DNA from: Zeus faber
Lineage: Eukaryota > Chordata > Actinopteri > Zeiformes > Zeidae
Assembly: GCA_960531495.1 (NCBI GenBank)
Contig: OY482860.1
Span: forward strand, 11,762,799-11,826,798
Direction of reading: 5' to 3'
Length of the DNA stretch: 64,000 nucleotides
Under the pieces are notes generated by a model. The model was not told where the DNA came from. It saw only the letters and a list, made by a program, of their open reading frames with translations, and did no database searches. Positions 51,641 through 64,000 of the stretch are shown here, piece by piece (positions within the stretch are counted from its first letter, which is position 1; each line of letters begins with the position of its first letter). The position numbers and the translations under genes were made by a program.

Positions 51641-54600
51641 TATAAATGATCGCAGAATTCACAAATATGAATGTTGAATAATGTATAAGACTTGAACAAT
51701 TGTATTTTTAACCGAGAAACTACAGTAGAAAGTGGTTTAAAAGCTGCTCCTCCTGATGACACCAACAACCGTTGCTACGTCATCACATCCCTTTCAACAT
51801 GGCACTTGACTTTGATGTCACTTTTCCAGAAGCAAAATTTCCCTTTGACATGATAAAACCCACACACCTTCCGCATATTAAAAATAATATTGTTCTGCAG
51901 ACAACACAATTGCCAAACAATTGTTCCTCCTTTTAATCTAATCCGGCAGCAGCATTTCCTGGTGCACTGTTTTGGGGTGGGAAGTACAGATGACTTAGTC
52001 TCAGTCCTATCTGCAATATCCTCTTCCCCCCCGGGATAACCTCAAGGAATCCTTGAACTTTATTCTTTAAGTTATCTGCGAAGCTTCATGCTTCCGCTTT
52101 CGCAGAACAACATGTTTTAAGCGCAAACACAATTCGGGGAACATGGGCATTAAAACAGCAACTAAAAACGACGAAACAAATTCTGAATTCCAGTGACACC
52201 CTTATACATGGAAACCTTTCTCAGGGGAACTGCCTCCAAAGTTCGTCGAGATGTCAAAACAGCAAGAAGGATTCTTTAGTTATTATTCCATATTTGTGTC
52301 CGAGACCAAAGAAACCCCCAACAAAACCCTGTAGACGTTTAAACAGGTAAAATCTCTGAGCATCCCTAGCTATAGAGGTGGAGGTGGTCTCCGCAGGACC
52401 AGGTTGGGGGTGGTCTTAATGGGCCACTTGAAGAGGGTGATGGGGGTCAGCAAAGCAACGCTGCTGGGCACAGGATGGGCCTCGGCTCCAGGGGTTAACG
52501 GGCAGGGTTAAGTGTTTTCAAAGCAGTACACCCAGAATTCAACACATTGATCCGGACTGAACCGGCGGCATATGGGGGGGGGGGCGTACATCACGGGTAA
52601 GGGAACACGGCGGTGGTGCTGGTAGGTGGAGGGGGAAAAGGCTGTGACTGACTGTGATGCAATTTCAGAATGGAGAGAAGCTTCGAAGGTACAATGATTC
52701 AAAAGCCATGTCGTTAAGTTAAGTCCAAGGTCACGTTATTACGGAGACAGATAAAAAAAAAAACCTCATCTGCATAGAAATTTGTTGTAGTATTACACCA
52801 CGGTGGTCAAACAATGTTGTGAAAGGATTATTCCAGGCTGTTGGACAATTTCTCAGGAGAAGAACAGCTAGGCTTAGATGTAAGTATCGCTTAAAAAACT
52901 CAGAGGTGCTGGATTCTGTACTGTACTGTATGTATTTCCCATTTTTTTTAATCGAAGCAAGGCTAGTTGATCCGATCTGCAGCCAAGCATTGAGCTAACA
53001 CGGTTAGCATGCAGCCTGTCGCTAACTCGTACTGGGCACACATGGATGAAATTGGTGTTGACCTTCTAGTGCAAATCCGGATGGACTAGATGGACAGACC
53101 AAAAGCCAAAAACGATCCGTTCAGTCATTTTACGTGTGTCACGAAAACCAGCCAGAATTTTCGTGCAACAATTCAGTGAGTTGAGCTTTGAATTCCTACC
53201 AGAGGAGGGAAGGTCTTTATAGCCATTGAGCAGGCGCCAAACAAAGTAAGTTGTATCAGTGCTACAAAGAGCCAACTACACATTTGTGTTTTCATTGGAT
53301 ACAAGGACCTTTTATTTAAGTCATTTAAATCCAGCCGAAAGCAGGAAATACCTTTTTTCTTTATTTTTACTAGAAATTGGACTTGCTAAGAAATCCAATT
53401 GAAAGTGGAGGGGCGAGGGGTCACGGTACAAGGCAGCAGTAGAAATAGTATAACATAGTACTTACGGTATTTGTCCTTATGGAGAAGGTTCTTGAGTCTA
53501 AATTAAGGACTATTCACAGCTGAGTGAGGCGTCTGTCCAGTACACAAACACAAACCCTGCTGGAATTTTGAGGCCGTTACATTAAATGGACGGCAATAAT
53601 AAGTCCTAACCCCTGACAGTACTGCAGGGCACCCTGGCTGTTGACTCAGGTGGCGTCCATCTTATAAATGATCATTGCAGCAGTTTGTGGGTGGTAATTT
53701 CACCCGGGGACGAAAGGTTTATTTATTTTTTATTTTTTTTGTGAATTTCTTGGTTTATATTTAATGGATGGATCGAGTTAGGTTTATTGAAGATTTGCCT
53801 TTTTATAATTATTATTCATTTTTAGGTCTATTTATATTGTTTGTGATTAATTGTTCATTGTATATTAAAAAAACATGTTTTTCTATCTTCTAGTTCATTA
53901 TGTTAAATTAGTTATTTCATTGTATTTTTTCCTTGTTTCGGGTTTTAATTAGGTTTCTATTAACTGTTTATTGTTCATCATGAGGTTTTTCGATATTCGC
54001 CAATTTTTTAAATTAGGTTTATTGTTTGCAAATGTTAAGGTTTATTGCATATTGCTATTTTCTTTTTTCTATTTTTATTGTTATTACTTTTTATTATTAA
54101 TACTGTAGCTATTTTGATATCTGTCTATCTATTACTTTGTCCATTTGAATGTTTAAGTGTTTCTCTGCAAAATACAACCATAGTTATTCATGTCCAAAGC
54201 AAGTCATCCATATAGCGATTCATGGGAAAGGTTGAATACCTTACATATTACATAACATAATAGCTGGTTGAGAGGTTTCTCTGTCTTGTAATGTATCTGT
54301 AATTGTTGTAAATAGGTCGTCAGCTCTGACATGTTGATGTAGATTTGGTATTATTTTCCCTGACCCTCCAACACCAGCGACCGACCACGTCCGTTGGAGG
54401 AGAAAGCCGCAGGGAACCATTTCCTCCACTCACACGCTCCAGGGCTAAATAACACAAATTAGTTTCTGCACGATCAAGTTCCCAAATGTTTTCTTATGGA
54501 AAGGAAGCGATTCTTTGAGGCAACATTCAATGGTATTGATGGTGGCGAACCGGTAAATGATATTCCCAGCAATGTCTGTAAAACCCCTAATGCTGTCAGG

Positions 54601-55238
54601 GAATGGCCGGTTAGCTGGAATAAACACTGTTGGGAGATTGTGTCATTTGAGGGCAGTAGTATTTATGAGTTATTTTTTTAAAGAAACAATTTAATAATAT
54701 CAAGTGTCATTCAAGTGGGAATCCATAAGATCGCCTGTGCTGGGAAGTCATGTGGCAAGTCCCAGAATTCCATTTGAAAATGCAACATTACTTCCTTCTC
54801 TTCAAAGTTTCCCTTTTTTTTTTTTGGATCGTTTGATAGAATTCTTTTTTCTTGGTCACTTGAAGTGGTGGGCATATATTTTGTTATTTTTTGTGAATCT
54901 TCATCCATATTGACAGTTTACTGACCGCAGAGAGCTATTCTACTTTACCAAATTCACAGAGTCTGCGTATACAATACATAACACAAATACATTGAATGGC
55001 TGTTTCTTAGGAAGTGCCGGCTAAGAAAGTATCAAATATGTGTGTTTTTTATTAACAAAATAATGTTATGGTAACCTCTAAAGAGAAAATGAAAGCCAAC
55101 AAAATTATTCAATTTATTAGCCATTTTCAAAGTTAATAAGGTACTTTTAGGTATGTATAGGTCCTTATAGACCCCTATTGTCATATACTTGTTATAATTA
55201 TTATAATTATAATAAAAATAATAATATGTATTATTATT

Positions 55239-55286
<48 letters not shown>

Positions 55287-57589
55287 CATGTACAGAAATA
55301 TCTAACCATCCAGTCAATACTTCCTTACTGCCAGAGCCTTTTGTGTTTTTCTTTAAAATATTATGTATTATGTATTATGTATATATCACATTTCTTGAGT
55401 TTTTTTCTTGTGTGGGCCTTTTTTTATGCTTTCTGTTATTATTTTTTTCATTTTCACATTATAATGAATTAACTATACCAAGACAAATCCGAAATATGAC
55501 GGCAACTGAACGTGAATGGTAAAATCCGAACACACTTCCTCCTTAATGTAAATCCCATTCGTTTCCCAGACGAAAGACACCACCCTGTCTGTCACCTCCA
55601 GAGCGCGGAGGAAAGGGCCTCCCGACGACGCTGTCCTTGAAATGCCTGCGCAAAAATTATCAGTTTATTGTCCCAAAACAGGACAAGCAGTCGCCGCCTT
55701 TTGTTTGCTCGTGAAATTCTCCAAACCGTGAAGTAGATATTGATTTTTTGGGACCGAAAGTCTGGCCTCTCGTCTATTAAAAACTCCACATGACGCACTA
55801 AACGACAATTTAATTCTGGGTATCACAAAGGCTGCTACAAACATTGGATTTCCGTTGCACTGGTGTTGATAGTGGGGATATCCTGCTGATCCCGCCTCAC
55901 TATCCACCGTCACAAACCAGCGCTGGTGTCTGTTTAACGCTTAAATTGTAGCTTTATTTCTCTATTGTTCTTTTAGGCTCATATTTAAAGCTTTGTCATT
56001 CGGTTTATTGTACATTACCATTTATTTTCTCATCTCACAGTAGGTCCATCTTTCTGGTTATGACCACATTTCTCTGGGGTTTTTTTTTGGGCCCCTTCAA
56101 TTTCATTTAATTTAATCAATTTTCTTATAATTTTATTAGTTATATTTTGCTGATTATCGTTAGGTTAAGTGTATTGTCATTTTACCGTTATTGTATATTA
56201 TTGTATGTTTACGCATTTTTCCATACTGTTTATTGCCATTTTCTTTCTTTTCTTATATTTTTATAGTTTTTATTCTGTTGCTTTATTATTATTTTGCCTA
56301 TTTTGATATAAGCTGTTGCTGACACTGCAATTTCCCTCGGAGGATGAAGTACTCATCCATCCATCCAGCTATCTGTCAACATGTCCTTTAGAAAAACACT
56401 CCTGGTTTTGTCTCTTAGGATGAAAACACCAGGCTTCCATTATTTTTCCATCAAAAAGTTTGAATTAAAGTGAGAAAATGCACATGGAAGATGGCCTCCT
56501 CACATCTCCAAAGCCTGTTGTCACCGTCTTCACCTCAGAGGTAATTCCATGATATACTGCTCCTTCAAGTCCCAAATCCTAAAAACCTCACTTCCAAATG
56601 TGCTTCCAATTCCTATAATAAAAATCCCTTTTATTTGAGGCCCCAGTGACTAGTTCCATTAAATCACAACGACCCAGGGACGGCTTATCCACCCATTTTT
56701 TTATCCCTTTTAGGTCATTACTGGCGAGGGGGCCATGAGTTGGTGAAATGAGGAGTGGTGAGGTTTTGGAATTTAAACCGTCCTCCTCATTGTTTCAGTC
56801 AGTGTCAGATCTAGAGTTGAATTTTAGCAGATTTTTAGCAGACAGCAGACTGCAGTAGAATTTTTTTCTTCTTTCTTGGAGCTTTTGATACTGGAAAATA
56901 CTGTTTGGACTAGATTGGACCCAATGCACCTGGACTAAATAGTTGTTTTTTTTCCCCTCAAATTACGCATTTTTCACATGCAGCTGTATTAACCAACATT
57001 TCTGCTACAATCATCTTTTTGATTGCACTTATTAAAAAAAGGTCATTGTTAAAAGGTGAACTTGAAAAGACCGTTTTTCCACATGACCCTGTGCTGCTTT
57101 TCTGCGTTAAATACTCTCATTGCACGAAAAATAAAACATTCAAAAATTGAAAAAGCGTAAAGGTTAAAAATGTTGAATGACCACTGATCTACGGAGTTTT
57201 GAGTGATCCGATCGTTCCACTGCTGGATTAGCCCTGTTTGAGTGAGCGATAAATCACTCGGTAGAAAACAACAAAAAAAAAATTCTCCAATAGCCGGCCT
57301 ATTATATTCAAGGTAAACTCTTAATTGTTTTCGGGGTATGTCGCAGCACATGGGGAAAACATTAGTCCTAATGCACTCTGTAATGACTCTATAGGGCCAC
57401 GTTCCCCCTCTCGGAATTCTCCTGTGTCTGGGGTCCAAGTCTTCCCTGCTTCCTGAGTAATCATCGGTGGCTTTGCTTTTGTTCTTCTGCAGCAGATCCA
57501 CATGAAAGTGCACCAAGACCCTCGTACCCTGCGCCCAGTCCGGCCAATCTGGAATCCTCCGAAAGTTATCCCCTTAACTTTCAGTTATA
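51641..57589. other. No confident gene; very AT-rich
   Basis: Long T-rich stretches (53700-54130, 55990-56300) and an ATT repeat (55199-55286). 52370-52507 has a coding-like codon pattern on the minus strand and is discussed as a finding. 54440-54680 is open on both strands without recognisable protein features. Confidence 0.4.
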
Positions 57590-57800
57590 AATAATAATAA
57601 TAATTCGATTTTATTGTGCAATTCAATGTTTTCTGGACGCAACTACCAGTTTTGTGGTGTGTAACGGAAAAAGTAATTGAACATGTAGTGTAACAAATTA
57701 CTGTTGGCAGGGAGTAATAAGTAAAACTATTAATTTTGAAAAGAGTAACGAGTAATAAATTAAATTTTTCGAGTAACGAGCCCAAAACTGCCGGTGTTAC
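57590..57800. repeat. Interspersed repeat of GAGTAACGAG type
   Basis: Contains GTAACGGAAAAAGTAATTG, AGAGTAACGAGTAATAA and CGAGTAACGAGCCCAAAACT. Such AGTAAC-rich ends are typical of non-autonomous hAT-like fish repeats. Borders not defined. Confidence 0.4.
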
Positions 57801-59291
57801 ATCCCAATGGGTGACAAATGAAACAAATGACGAAAATGTATAAGTTATTGACGCACTTGACTGTATTAAAAACTGTATTATTTGACCTGTCAAAAAGGGT
57901 CAAATAATCACACATATCTCGACACCACGCTTTGGTACAAATATGACAGAGATGTAGTCTCACAGAAAAATGTTTGTTTTGCTTCGATGGTTCCACCAGA
58001 GCAGCGATTTGACACGATACATCTCATCTTCCGTGTCACACAGGGCATCACACACACATCACACATTCCGCAGATCACACACATTTCAGCGCAGCACCGG
58101 TAATAACACCGTGGCACTGAACGCAGATTGTGGATATTGTCCCCACATGAGGGGTAGGTAAAAGAATAAAATGGAAAAAAAATAATTTAAATCCAAACCG
58201 GGGTAAAGTCTGACGAAGGCTCTCTAATACAGAATATTAGAAACGTAATTATGTTGAAGACGTGCACGTACACAGCACGTGGCAGACAGTGTCATTGTTA
58301 AGTGGACACGCCCCCAGTGGTTTCAACCAGTCGGTCCATTGACAGCGAGGTCTTGAGGTTCTGAAATTCCAGTAGCAGAAACTTTTCAAATGAGCCGAAG
58401 ATTCATATCCCTATTGAGAATTTCAGCAATAAACAAAACAAAAGGAGCGTTCATAGGCTATAAATCAGATCCTTGCTCTGGTTAGAGTCAATTAAATAAG
58501 TGTAGTCCTATAAGTCAGCTCTGTTATATGGTAGGTTTGAGTCCCACCGGGGGGCCAGAACATGCTGAATTCTGTCGGACGACTAAGTCATAATTCTAAT
58601 GTATGTGTTGTTTAATGGCTTTTATTCGGTTTTATTCTTGTAAGCGTTGTTGCTCATGGCTGACACAACTTTCCGTACGCCGTCGAAGCCAACTTCATCT
58701 CATTGTATATACTGTACAAATGAGAACGCAGCCCAGTCCCATGAACGTAGAACAATCTGATGATTGGTATTTTACTTCTCATTCCTGAGGAACCCGACAT
58801 TGTCCAGAAATAATAACAGTCACTGGATTACAGCTTTAATGCTCGCAAAACGTCAACAACCTCGCACAGGGCCAACGGGAATGATTCCCTCCCAAGAATA
58901 AAAAGTGAAATGTCATTTAACACCGGGCTGAGAAAACGTCCAATGGGTAAAGCTAAAGATTTATTTCACCGTCAGGGGAGGGTGGGTGAAATACTGGGCT
59001 GAGATCCTTCATCATCATAATCCTGTTCCTGGGTCTGTTTACAGTCTGCTCTCGGAGAGAAACTCCAAGACAAACAGGGCTGACGGTGAAACGACTGCAC
59101 TTCCAGGAGGCTTTTTCAAGACCTTGATGTTTTGGGTTTTAAATGGTCTGAGACCAGGAGCAGCCTGAGGAGAAGGAAGCGAGGAAGCGAGGCCAGGAGC
59201 CCAGTGGAGCATGGTGGAGATCCAGGGGAGAATTTCACAGAAACTATGAAAAATAGTCCATTTCCTGGTGTATTTCATTTATTTTCTTTTT

Positions 59292-59293
<2 letters not shown>

Positions 59294-59331
<38 letters not shown>

Positions 59332-59346
59332 GTGTGTGTGTGTGTG
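59294..59346 (+). repeat. (GT)n microsatellite
   Basis: GT repeat with one GCGT. An AC tract of similar size lies 140 bp on, at 59486-59521, so the two face each other and can pair. Confidence 0.94.
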
Positions 59347-59483
59347 AAACACTAAAAATGATAAGAAGCTAAATTTAGCAGAAACGACATCATTTATCTT
59401 CTTTTTGACAAATCAACTGACATATTTTATAGATATTCTACTCAATACTTTTGTTTTCCCTGAATGACAGACCACCTTAAAGA

Positions 59484-59522
<39 letters not shown>

Positions 59523-60049
59523 GTATGATCTATTACAGCAACTTTAGGCAATAAATTATTTCATATCTTTGACTGTCGGGGAGTCGTAAAAAACAGAGGC
59601 TGGCTGGCGAAAACAACTTAGAGTAAACCATCTGAACAGGAGTCGTAAAATATTATTTCCAAGTCTCTATGATCGCGACGGCGATTAAACTTAAATGTGA
59701 TTCCTCGGTGAAATGTCGTAAAATAACGCCTTTATTTTCTGAGGCATTAAATGGCTTTGGCGGCTCAGGTCATTTCCATACTCATCAGTAGATTTAGACA
59801 ATGAAGTCACTGGATAGTTTTACTGATTAGAACAGTCATAGCACCATAAGTGTTTCTTTTTATAATATATAATATATTATAATACATTGTCATATTATTA
59901 TGGTTATATCACTACATTAGACTGTCATAACAATTTGGTACAGTACATAGTAATCATTTATACCTAATATCACCAATATTTGATCCCCTGCATAAAATCA
60001 CACTTTGCATATTCTGTATATTGTTATTTCTGTTGTGTATTTTTTACTA

Positions 60050-60205
60050 TTTCTGTATATTTGGCTGTTTTTTATTTTATTTCAATTTTTTTTCAGACTG
60101 TTAAGCTCATTTCTTGCAAATATTCTGGACAGAAATGCATCAATCCTCACCACGAGAAATTCCTCATACATGAAAATGTACTTGCCAGAATAAACTGATT
60201 CTGAA
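60050..60205 (+). mobile_element. LINE-like 3' tail
   Basis: TTTTTCAGACTGTTAAGCTC, AATGCATCAAT, GAGAAATTCCTC and CCAGAATAAACTGATTCTG follow the same plan as 22655-22765. The short overlapping frames are not genes. Confidence 0.55.
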
Positions 60206-62173
60206 TAGTTTATATGGGATCGGTATATAAACAGGTTATATTTGAGGTTGTTTTAAAAAGACCATTTCACACAAGGTTAGTCGCAAAAAAAAAAAAATTC
60301 AAGTTGTGGGTCAGTAATAAAATCATATACCCGCTGCATCGGTAATGGTGTTTATTAGGGGGAACCATGACCTGTTCATGGCTTGGGATCATTTAAACTC
60401 TCGTACCTCTCTAGAAAGAGCGTGCGGTTCATCACTGTAGTAAAATACACTTTGTTTTTCCCCCTCCCCCTGTTCTCCTCAAACTTTATGGATGGTTTAA
60501 AAAAGAAAAAAAAAAAGAAAGGTGCATCTCCGGACCTGGGACTCCAGACAGAGCTAAGTGAGAAGATCTGCTGTTCCAACCCGAGGACCTCCTGTCTCCT
60601 TAAAGCTTCTGAGGCCATACAAATTGCTTCCTGGTCATGGTTTCACATGGCCCTCACCATCAGAAAAAGGGGGGAAGCAGCATGACAATCCATTAGAGGG
60701 GAAAACCTGATATGTGTCATTTTACGCTACTTTACTTAGGACTTCCCTTCCCCACTCCCACCCACCCCAAAAAGGAAGCATTTGCTATATAATCCGGTGA
60801 TTTAAAGAAGCAGACACATACTTAAATTAAAGTTTGAGTCATTATTTTATATTCTGTTTTTTTTTTTTTTGTTCCAATTGCAAAATGTCATTTTTCAATT
60901 CCAAGTTCATTTTTGGAAAACTCTTCACACAGCTAGGACCACAGTGCTCCATGAAAACCAAGCCATGAATGGGTTTTCATGAGTTTTATCTTTTTACACA
61001 AAGATCGTCCATTGAACGATCAAAACTCTAAATGCACTGACCACCTCCAACAAAACTGTCCATCTCCCTACATGCAGATGTTTGCGCGCTTGTGTGTTTG
61101 CAATTCAAAACATATTCAACTTCAAAATGTTTATTCAACGTGGAAATATACAATACTTTAATTTCCTCAAACTCCAAAATGAATTTATGTATAGATAATA
61201 CTGTATAGATTCAAGATTCAAGAAGTTATTTTTGCCACACATTTGTACTTTATGTTTTGTGACAGCAAATTCACATTACACTATAGTATATAAGAACTCA
61301 ACCTTGTCATTGTCAATTTCAATTATCATCAAATTAAGTCTTCATTTATTTCCAAAATTAGAAACAATATGCCATAATTTTACGTGCAGTAAGAAAAAAA
61401 TAATATACTTCTTATAATAATCTCAAATTGTATATATTCAAGAGGTTTTACTGTTTCCATCTATAAAACAAAGCATTTTGGTATGAAAACCCATTTTTAA
61501 TTAAACTGTGTATACTGTATTATAAATACACATCTGGCATTTGTAACAAACCAAACCACTTGAAAATCATATCATCAGGCATAGGACGGGGGGGACGCAA
61601 TCATTCAAAAAATTTAAAAAAAGCAAATGTTGGAGTCTTTTAAATCATAAAGTTATGTTTACAATGATGTATCGGGGGGGACGGCTCTGATTTTCCCGGG
61701 TAGGCGAAGCCTGAATTGACATTAGCACTAAATTACACTTCAGATCCACCATGTTGATTAGCAAGCATCTGCCCTGCGTTTCCTGCTGACGCTGAAAGAA
61801 ACTTGTACACAGAGAGAGAGAGAGAGAGGTAATTGCCTGGCCAGATGTGACAGTGCACTGCTGAGGCACGGTGACTTATGGCTGCACCTCGGCCCCGCGT
61901 CACTTCACTACGAGGCCTAACGAGCCTGCGAAGAAATTAGGACACGGCATCTGTCGGACTGTGCCGAAATATATAATTCAGGCGTCGAAAAAGTGTAAAA
62001 GCTTTGGCTAAATGATGCCGCAGGAGTTGATGATTTAATATTTGGAGCGCACCAGGCTGGACTTGGACTTGGAGCCTAAGAAGAGGGAAGGAAGCAGTGG
62101 TTGTCATCACAGCAATTGGCCACGAGTGAAATTTCCTCCCTGACTACGGTGACCAGACGTCTCAACTTCGGGG

Positions 62174-62174
<1 letters not shown>

Positions 62175-62239
<65 letters not shown>
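62175..62239 (+). repeat. (TG)n microsatellite
   Basis: About 65 bp of TG followed by CATGCCTGCGTGCGTG variants. Confidence 0.95.
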
Positions 62240-63529
62240 ATGCCTGCGTGCGTGTGTCTATGTAGGGCCGGCGCTTCCTTCGGGTTGGGGGGTTTCAAAA
62301 TGTGGTCATCTGGATCAAAGGAATATAAACTATTGGCTGAAACATTTCATATTGACCCAACATAAGGGATTGAAGACTTTCTATTGTGATTTGAGGGAGT
62401 TGGCTTGATAAATAAAGCGTGACTTGATTTGACTTGACATGCTGTATGGGGGATTAAGGGCCTTTGGACCTGTCGGCCACACTAGTTCAATGCACAGTTC
62501 TTCATTTTAGAACTGTGGCAAACCGCTCAATTGCTTGGAGTTTGTGTTGGTTTCCATGGCCATGTGGGTGGCCCGGTGCAACCGCTTGCTCCGCACCCCG
62601 AGGGGGGAGCCGCTCCAGATGTAAATAACCTAATTGTGTTCACTGCAAAAACAATAGCGATCGATGATTAAAGCCACGATTTCAGATAGCAATAGAAAAC
62701 AATGCTAATGACTCTTATCAAAAGACTGGAGCCCCGGCTGTCTTTTCTTCAGTGGCGGCAAAAGTACTCGTAACCCGTACTAAAAATGGAAGGATAAATA
62801 AAAAACAAACAAACAAAAAAGCCTCCTCCTCAGGTAAAAGTATGGACACGTTCTTCCTTAATGCGCTGAGCTAAACGCTGTTGATGGTCCACTTTGGGTT
62901 TCCCTAATGGTGTTGTGTTATTGCTCGCTGACTCAAACGTAATAGTCAACCCCTTTTTACAAATTGATCGTACTGCTTTTGTGCAAACCCAATAAGGGTA
63001 TCTTTCAAGAGTGCCTTTTAAAGGAACCCGATCACCCGGTTGGGGGTTATTTTGCGGTAATGGCCGGGTGGCTGCACATTACCCGGCTATACACTTACAT
63101 AAAAGACTACATGTTGACTTGACAGAATATTGACTTGTAATTATTTGATAACTAGTATGCCTAGTTTAATAGCATCTGCTAAGAAAAAATAGTCCATGAC
63201 AACATGGCAAGCACTGCAACAATGTAGAGAACTATTCACTATACCAAAAACACTTCAGCCTACCACTTTAATCAACACATGTTTTGTTATTAATGGGAAA
63301 TTGGACACATTCGCATCTCTTCAAGTCTTCCATTGTAGTTTCTATGCAGCGTCACAAGCTAGTGTTGCATGTACAGTAGGCAGAGTGATATGAGAGATGT
63401 GAGTACATGCAGGAAGAAGTGTCTCCCTTGACAACAGTCATTATTAACAGGTTGGCGGTCATTATTCAGAAATAACTGTCCGCTAATAATCGCCGCTATT
63501 GACCAATCAGAATTGAGGCAGAGCCTTGT

Positions 63530-63600
63530 AATCAAGGTCAAGTTCAAGAGATTATTTGCCACATACATGTACATGCAGTCATGCATATATGCAGTGATTA
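63530..63600 (-). mobile_element. Retroposon-type tail (reverse orientation)
   Basis: Related to 44540-44630 through TCAAGTTCAAGAG, ATACATGTACATGCAG and ATGCAGTGATT. Short and truncated. Confidence 0.35.
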
Positions 63601-63637
63601 TCAAATGTGGAGTAAAAGCTTAATGCCCTCTAAAATG

Positions 63638-63722
63638 GAACTACTCGAGTGAAACACACACCTCAAATTAATACCCAAGAACCCTACTTGAGTAAAAGTA
63701 CTCAGTTACTTTCCACCGCTGC
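63638..63722 (-). repeat. Fragment of the GTGGTGGAA/AGTAAC repeat
   Basis: Ends GAGTAAAAGTACTCAG then TTACTTTCCACCGCTG, the reverse orientation of the same family. A further scrap with GCAAAAGTACTCGTAAC is at 62750-62790. Confidence 0.6.
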
Positions 63723-63865
63723 TGTTCTTCCATCTCTCAGCCGTGACTTTCAAACGGCCCGGCGGTCGGGATGGAGGCGATGCGCTGTGGATCGCTCCCA
63801 TGACGCAGGAAGTGGTGTTGTCTTTCCAGGAAGCATCCCATCGCAACCATCCTACAGCTCTACCA

Positions 63866-63900
63866 GACCGTCAGTCAGTCAGTCAGTCAGTCAGTCAGTC
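63866..63900 (+). repeat. (CAGT)n tetranucleotide repeat
   Basis: About eight CAGT units, near the end of the window. Confidence 0.93.
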
Positions 63901-64000
63901 GACCCCCCCACCTTGCGTGCCGCCTGTTACATGGCTGCGTCATCTGGCAGTTATCAGGACAAATTAGAAGACCAAATGCTCCCAGTGATCCCAGTCCGAT

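Larger units (their letters stand above)
57801..64000. other. No gene seen; microsatellites and retroposon tails
   Basis: Unique AT-rich sequence with facing GT and AC tracts, LINE-like tails and AGTAAC repeat fragments. The plus frame at 60383-60685 runs through a poly-A tract and is not supported. Confidence 0.4.

Noticed and set aside
58528-58556. GGTTTGAGTCCCACCGGGG, like a tRNA T-arm or SINE B box
   Set aside because: No matching A box, acceptor stem or cloverleaf around it.

Overview
The window looks like nuclear DNA from a ray-finned fish, probably a percomorph teleost. It has very many (CA/GT)n microsatellites (one is 139 bp of pure repeat) and two decayed Tc1-like transposons of the kind common in fish. 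It also holds several short terminal-inverted-repeat (TIR) elements and LINE-type 3' tails. There are vertebrate-style splice sites, a CpG-rich promoter and a short TTAGGG tract. No bacterial, viral or plasmid gene was recognised, and most long open frames run through microsatellites or GA/CT tracts and are not genes.

The one gene I can support is on the minus strand. It is the 5' end of a type II transmembrane collagen (MACIT group: collagens XIII, XXIII, XXV). Exon 1 (34164-33880) encodes a cytosolic tail, one membrane segment and an extracellular coiled coil. Exon 2 (25457-25388) continues in frame with a basic RKIR furin-type site and a CxCPPG motif that leads into the first Gly-X-Y block. 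Together they give residues 1-118 and the first base of Gly119. No Gly-X-Y exon was found below 25388, so the collagenous exons probably lie beyond the window start. The paralogue is not settled; spacing in exon 2 fits XXIII/XXV better than XIII.

Layout: 1-25387 is inferred intron 2 (microsatellites, a Tc1 relic, several non-autonomous DNA elements, dispersed repeats). 25458-33879 is intron 1, with a cluster of diverged copies of an unnamed repeat at 30590-33215. 34165-34720 is the 5' UTR and promoter. 34720-64000 is upstream sequence with no confidently identified gene. It holds a 51-bp-arm hairpin, a G-rich minisatellite with higher-order structure, a telomere-like tract inside a likely hAT-type element, a second Tc1 relic, and one exon-like minus-strand segment (47361-47501) of unknown identity.

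I see no new defence, enzymatic or gene-cluster system. The most useful results are the unlisted two-exon collagen start, the microsatellite that supplies its splice-site polypyrimidine tract, and several unusual repeats. Family names come from recalled features of known families; no search was run.
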